From: Sandaracinus sp. | GTDB lineage: Bacteria > Myxococcota_A > Polyangia > Polyangiales > Houyiibacteriaceae | NCBI GenBank assembly: GCA_002699025.1 | Contig: PABA01000076.1 | Span: forward strand, 1-47,689 | Reading direction: 5' to 3' | DNA: 47,689 nt | Part shown: one piece after another, positions 44,339 through 47,689 of the stretch | How the letters are laid out: each line of letters opens with the position of its first letter | Position numbering within the stretch: position 1 is the first letter of the stretch | The notes under the pieces: model-generated | Told to the model about the DNA's origin: nothing | Databases searched by the model: none | What the model saw: the letters and a program-made list of their open reading frames with translations, nothing else | Made by a program: the position numbers and the translations under genes

Positions 44339-45205
44339 TCAGCCCAGCTTGCCGCCGTACACCGGGAAGACGTTGGCCTCGCCGTAGTCGTCGATCTCGG
44401 GCAGCCCCTTCAGCGCCTCCATGTCCTCGTCGGAGATGGTGAAGTCGACCCCGGCGTTGTCCTTCATGTGGGCCGGGTTGGCCGTCTTGGGGAGGGGGAG
44501 CAGGCCGAGCTGGAGGGCGTAGCGGATCGAGAGCTGCGGGATGGAGACCCCGTACTTCGCCGCCATCTCGCCCACCGCCTCGTGCTCGAGCAGCACGCCG
44601 TGGCCGATCGGCGAGTAGGCCTCGGTGAGGATCCCCTGCGCCCGCGCGAAGTCGATCAGCTCCGTCGGCGTCTTGCCGATGTGCGCCAGCACCTGGTTCA
44701 CCATCGGCTTCACGCGGCAGGAGCCGAGGAGGTTCTCGAGGTCGACCTTCTGGAAGTTCGAGACGCCGATCGCCCGGAGCTTGCCCGCCTCGTAGGCCTC
44801 CTCGAGCGCGCGCCAGGCCTCGCGGTTGCCCTCGAAGAAGCGGTCCTCGCCCGCGAACTCCATCCAGGGCTGCGGGCTGTGGATGAGCATCAAGTCGATC
44901 ACGTCGAGGCCGAGCGCCTTCAGCGAGCCATCGATGGCGCTCACCGCCTCGTCGTGGGACTTCACCTCGGCGGCGAGCTTCGTGGTCACGAAGAGCTGCT
45001 CGCGGGGGAGGCCCGACGCCCGGACCCCTCGACCGACGCCTGCTTCGTTCTCGTAGGCCTGGGCGGTGTCGATGTGGCGATAGCCGAGGGCCAGGGCAGC
45101 CTCGACGGCCTCGCCGACCGAGTCGTCGGAGATCATCCAGGTGCCGAGCCCGATCTTCGGGATCTCGACGCCGTTCGCCAGGGTGAAGGTCTCCTGCAGG
45201 ATCAT
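44339..45205 (-). CDS. Aldo/keto reductase
   Basis: A 288-residue (beta/alpha)8 NADPH-dependent oxidoreductase of the AKR superfamily. The catalytic tetrad is visible: Asp46 and Tyr51 in HIDTAQAYENE, Lys76 in VTTKLA, His109 in LMLIHSPQP. Cofactor elements IGVSNF, VNQVLAH and LPKTANPAHMKDN follow the AKR5/2,5-diketo-gluconate reductase type, giving likely small carbonyl substrates such as methylglyoxal. ATG at 45205 begins the first strand MILQETFTLANGVEIPKIGL. A 373-bp gap with a tandem repeat lies upstream. Confidence 0.92.
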   Translation of the reverse strand: MILQETFTLANGVEIPKIGLGTWMISDDSVGEAVEAALALGYRHIDTAQAYENEAGVGRGVRASGLPREQLFVTTKLAAEVKSHDEAVSAIDGSLKALGLDVIDLMLIHSPQPWMEFAGEDRFFEGNREAWRALEEAYEAGKLRAIGVSNFQKVDLENLLGSCRVKPMVNQVLAHIGKTPTELIDFARAQGILTEAYSPIGHGVLLEHEAVGEMAAKYGVSIPQLSIRYALQLGLLPLPKTANPAHMKDNAGVDFTISDEDMEALKGLPEIDDYGEANVFPVYGGKLG

Positions 45206-45578
45206 GGTCGTTCTCTCTCTCGGCGCACCGAGCCGTGGGCGCGGTGGGTGATTCGTGGGTGGAATGCGGTGGGTGGAATGCGGTGTGTGGAATGCGGGGC
45301 GTGGGGTGCGGGGCGTGCCTTCGGGCGTGCGCAGGTACGCCGATCGCCCAGAGGGCGGGATGGGGGCGAGGGCCCGCGTCCGTGTGCTCGGGCGCCTCGG
45401 GTCCGGAGGCCCGACTCCCACGGCTCGAAGCTAGCCTCCGCGGTGCGCCCGCGGAATGGGCGTTCCTGGCGGATGTCTGCCTGATCCTGCCGTGGCGTGC
45501 AGGAACGGATGCCGTCCGGGGGCGCGGGGCCACGCCTCGCGCCGTTCGCCTCCCGACGAGCCGGCGGCGCGACCGTCG
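45206..45578. other. 373-bp gap upstream of the aldo/keto reductase
   Basis: Both flanking genes are on the minus strand. The gap holds the 14-bp tandem array at 45244-45319 and otherwise nothing I can assign. Confidence 0.6.
45244..45319. repeat. 14-bp tandem repeat GTGGGTGGAATGCG
   Basis: Units at 45255, 45269, 45283 and 45297 with partial copies at each end. They start 38 bp upstream of the aldo/keto reductase ATG, inside its likely promoter or leader. Confidence 0.8.
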
Positions 45579-47183
45579 TCAGTGGTCGTCGCAGGGGAGC
45601 TCGAAGCGCTCCCCGAGGTACACGCCGAGCTCGTGCATGATCAGGTGGTAATTCTCCGCGACGGGCACGCGGCGCAGCGGCCGCGGTCGACCGCGACGGA
45701 TCCACTGCGAGCCCTCGTCCTGATCGACGACCAGGCGGAGGTTGCCGCTCGCGGTCGAGAAGATCTCGCCCTCCGAGTCGGAGACGATGTCCCGCATCTC
45801 GAGCCGCTCCATCGCGCCCCGGCGGCCACGGTAGACGTGGTAGTCGCGCCGCGTCTCGTCCGTGTTCCCGCGGTCCACGTAGTAGTAGACGCCGCGCTGA
45901 TCGCGGGCGAGGGCGTAGGGCTCGCGGTCGAAGGGCGCGGGCCGCGTCTCGGCCTCGCGGAGGATCGCGACGCCCCGCTCCCCGTCCGCGAGCGCCCACT
46001 CGCTCTCCCGCTCCCCGCAGGTCAGCGTGCAGGTGCCCGCCTCCCGGTCGACCTCGACGTGCGAGTAGAAGCGCAGGTCGAAGCCGCGGAAGCCCGAGTT
46101 GTTCCCCTCGTTGAACTGGCGCGGATCGAAGAACCAGCCGCGCCCCACCATCTCGGGCTGGGGCGAGTGGTAGAGCGTCTCGGCCGTGCCGTAGGAGATG
46201 CCGAAGGTCGCCTCGCGGCGGTGCGGGTGGACGACGAGCACGTGCTCCTCGTCCGCGCTCAGGCAGACGTCGGTCTGGAACCAGGCGATGGCTTGATCGA
46301 GCGTCCCCCCGGCGGCCGTGGGCTCGGCGAGGAGGGCGGCGTGCGCCTTCTGCTGGAGGTTCGTCGTGTCCTGGGAGACGGTCCAGGTCACGGTCGCGCC
46401 CTCGCGCTCGAGCGACCAGGTCTCGGGCTCGGCCCAGACACACTCGGCGCGCTCGAGGCTGGCGACCAGGGCCTGGCCCGGCGGGTAGCGGCAGACGGAG
46501 CGCATCGCGCTCAGGAGGGTGCCGCAGTAGCTCGAGACCGAGGTGTCGAGGAGCACCTCGTCGGAGACCGAGTCCCAGCGCACGTCGAACGCCGGGACGC
46601 TGCCGCAGGCCTCCTCGGTGCGCGCGATGTCGCGGGCGAGCGCCTCCTCGTGGTGGGCCTCGGCGGCCTCCCGATCGAAGGTCTGGGCCGCCTCGAGCGA
46701 GCCGTCGCGCGTCTGCTCGACGTGCGTCGCGTGGAGCGCGGCTCCGTCGAGCTGCGCCGAGAGCGCCTCGTCGTACTCGAGCTCGAGGGGGCTCGAGAGG
46801 CCGGGGGCGAAGAGGCGCCAGTGGGTCTCGCCGTTCGGCCGGGTCTCGCGGTGGACCGGGTAGTAGTCGTCGCCATCCCACTGCGTGATGTAGGCGATGC
46901 GACCGCCCCCCCGATCGCTGACCGTCCCGAGGAAGACGAAGCCCGCGGCGGGCGTGCGGACGCCCGTGATCTGGAAGTAGGCCTCGTCCGTGCCGAACTC
47001 CGCGATGTTCACGCGGGCGCCGTCGGGCCCGGTCAGCACGCGCGTCGTCGCGAAGCTCGGCGCCGGGGGGATCGGCTCGGCCGTCGGCTCCTCCGCCTCG
47101 GGCGTGCTGCCACCGCCGCAGGCCAGCGCCAGCGCGAGGAGCGCCACCGCGGCCGTTCGGGTCGTCTTCTCGAGCATGGCCAT
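45579..47183 (-). CDS. Large lipoprotein of unknown function
   Basis: A 534-residue lipoprotein with lipobox LALAC near residue 22 and a Gly/Pro/Glu linker. The body contains many Trp, Tyr and Asp residues in beta-like stretches: GRIAYITQWDGDDYYPVHRE, RGVYYYVDRGNTDETRRDYH, RGRRGAMERLEMRDIVSDSE. Several cysteines are spread through it (about residues 197, 224, 239, 253, 309). No domain is recognised. Start is ATG at 47183 or 47177; GAGGGAGAGGGAG precedes both and does not decide. It is divergent from the small acidic ORF (102 bp). Confidence 0.82.
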   Translation of the reverse strand: MAMLEKTTRTAAVALLALALACGGGSTPEAEEPTAEPIPPAPSFATTRVLTGPDGARVNIAEFGTDEAYFQITGVRTPAAGFVFLGTVSDRGGGRIAYITQWDGDDYYPVHRETRPNGETHWRLFAPGLSSPLELEYDEALSAQLDGAALHATHVEQTRDGSLEAAQTFDREAAEAHHEEALARDIARTEEACGSVPAFDVRWDSVSDEVLLDTSVSSYCGTLLSAMRSVCRYPPGQALVASLERAECVWAEPETWSLEREGATVTWTVSQDTTNLQQKAHAALLAEPTAAGGTLDQAIAWFQTDVCLSADEEHVLVVHPHRREATFGISYGTAETLYHSPQPEMVGRGWFFDPRQFNEGNNSGFRGFDLRFYSHVEVDREAGTCTLTCGERESEWALADGERGVAILREAETRPAPFDREPYALARDQRGVYYYVDRGNTDETRRDYHVYRGRRGAMERLEMRDIVSDSEGEIFSTASGNLRLVVDQDEGSQWIRRGRPRPLRRVPVAENYHLIMHELGVYLGERFELPCDDH

Positions 47184-47285
47184 CTCCCTCTCCCTCGGCT
47201 CGTCGGTACCCGATCGACGCGCCCCGCTCAAGCGACGGGGGGCGACGCCGGGCGCTCGGGGCGCGGGGGTCGATGCGGAGGGCAC

Positions 47286-47543
47286 GTGTTCCGGGCGCAG
47301 GCGACGCTGGACGAGGACCGGGACGACGCGGAGGCGGCGGCGCGGGCGATCCGGGCGATCATCGCGGAGATCCCGGCGGTCGATCCGAGCGTGCCGGGGC
47401 GCGTGATCGACGAGGCCTCGGAGCCGGCCGCCGAGCCGGTCACCGAGCCGACCTCGGAGCCCGCGAGCGATGCCGCGGACGGCGAGGACGGGGGCGACGA
47501 CGCCGCAGCCGCCGCGGCCCCCGACGAGGCCGCCGCCGAGTAG
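47286..47543 (+). CDS. Small acidic low-complexity protein
   Basis: An 85-residue frame from GTG at 47286. The first 40 residues (LDEDRDDAEAAARAIRAIIA and VDPSVPGRVIDEASEP) look like a normal helical protein; the rest is Glu/Ala/Asp-rich. GGAGGG stands close upstream of the GTG. No family is recognised. It may be a genuine small gene or a chance frame. Confidence 0.45.
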   Translation: MFRAQATLDEDRDDAEAAARAIRAIIAEIPAVDPSVPGRVIDEASEPAAEPVTEPTSEPASDAADGEDGGDDAAAAAAPDEAAAE

Positions 47544-47603
47544 CCGGGAGGTCCGGGCTGGAAGCGCGGCTCGGGCGCCGCGCCCACTCGGCCCGCGCGC
47601 GTT

Positions 47604-47689
47604 CAGGCGTCCTGCGGACACCACGCGTCCTGCGGACACCACCACGCGTCCTGCGGACACCACCACGCGTCCTGCGGACACCACCACGC
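47604..47689. repeat. Tandem repeat TCCTGCGGACACC, inverted copy of the end-repeat family
   Basis: Four cores TCCTGCGGA at 47610, 47628, 47649 and 47670, spaced 18, 21 and 21 bp, running to the window end. They are the reverse complement of the TCCGCAGGA cores at 1-300 and 26.3-26.6 kb, so this array is inverted relative to those two. Confidence 0.85.

Overview
The window is very GC-rich DNA with strong third-position G/C bias. It carries several protein types typical of myxobacteria (Myxococcota, probably the Sandaracinaceae/Polyangia side): one-pass Ser/Thr kinases, Asp/Cys-rich lipoproteins with DUF4215/MopE-like and thrombospondin type-3 repeats, and a MYXO-CTERM-like sorting tail. The taxon is inferred from gene content only. 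I see no rRNA, tRNA, CRISPR array, transposase or phage gene. Intergenic DNA is unusually rich in short tandem and dispersed repeats. Both ends of the window lie inside arrays of one repeat family with the core TCCGCAGGA, in opposite orientation, so the ends may be assembly breaks.

Layout. 0.3-4.8 kb: gamma-glutamyltransferase-like enzyme, GrpB-family protein, membrane-anchored protein, methyltransferase. 4.9-9.6 kb: small conserved protein, a three-gene Flp/TadE mini-cluster, and a trypsin-like protease whose frame runs through a MYXO-CTERM-like tail into a second lipoprotein. 10.1-11.2 kb: MscS channel. 11.4-14.4 kb: all three AmmeMemoRadiSam genes, with the radical SAM enzyme divergent from Memo and AMMECR1. 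14.5-22.5 kb: glycogen phosphorylase, DUF2288 protein, hotdog thioesterase, Ser/Thr kinase, rhodanese lipoprotein, short-chain dehydrogenase, propeller-like lipoprotein.

22.8-26.2 kb is the most notable locus: five minus-strand genes, each overlapping the next by 1-7 bases. In order they are a 73-residue Cys-rich lipoprotein-like peptide with four DAGCAGC repeats, a DUF692/MNIO enzyme, a DUF2063-type partner, a protein with one CxxCH haem motif, and a cytochrome P460-like lipoprotein with another. A candidate ECF-type promoter and a dyad lie upstream. This has the logic of a bufferin/methanobactin-type RiPP operon, with an unusual precursor and two c-haem proteins.

26.6-30.8 kb: small exported protein, Rieske protein, polytopic membrane protein, two small plus-strand genes (one an ABM monooxygenase) and a zinc-ribbon membrane protein. 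30.9-38.8 kb: Cys-rich CARDB lipoprotein, STAND-like ATPase, and a large thermolysin-type protease with TSP3 repeats. 39.3-40.4 kb: group III truncated haemoglobin coupled by overlap to a SufR-like regulator. 40.6-47.5 kb: small membrane protein, metallophosphoesterase lipoprotein, second Ser/Thr kinase, aldo/keto reductase, a large lipoprotein and a small acidic ORF.
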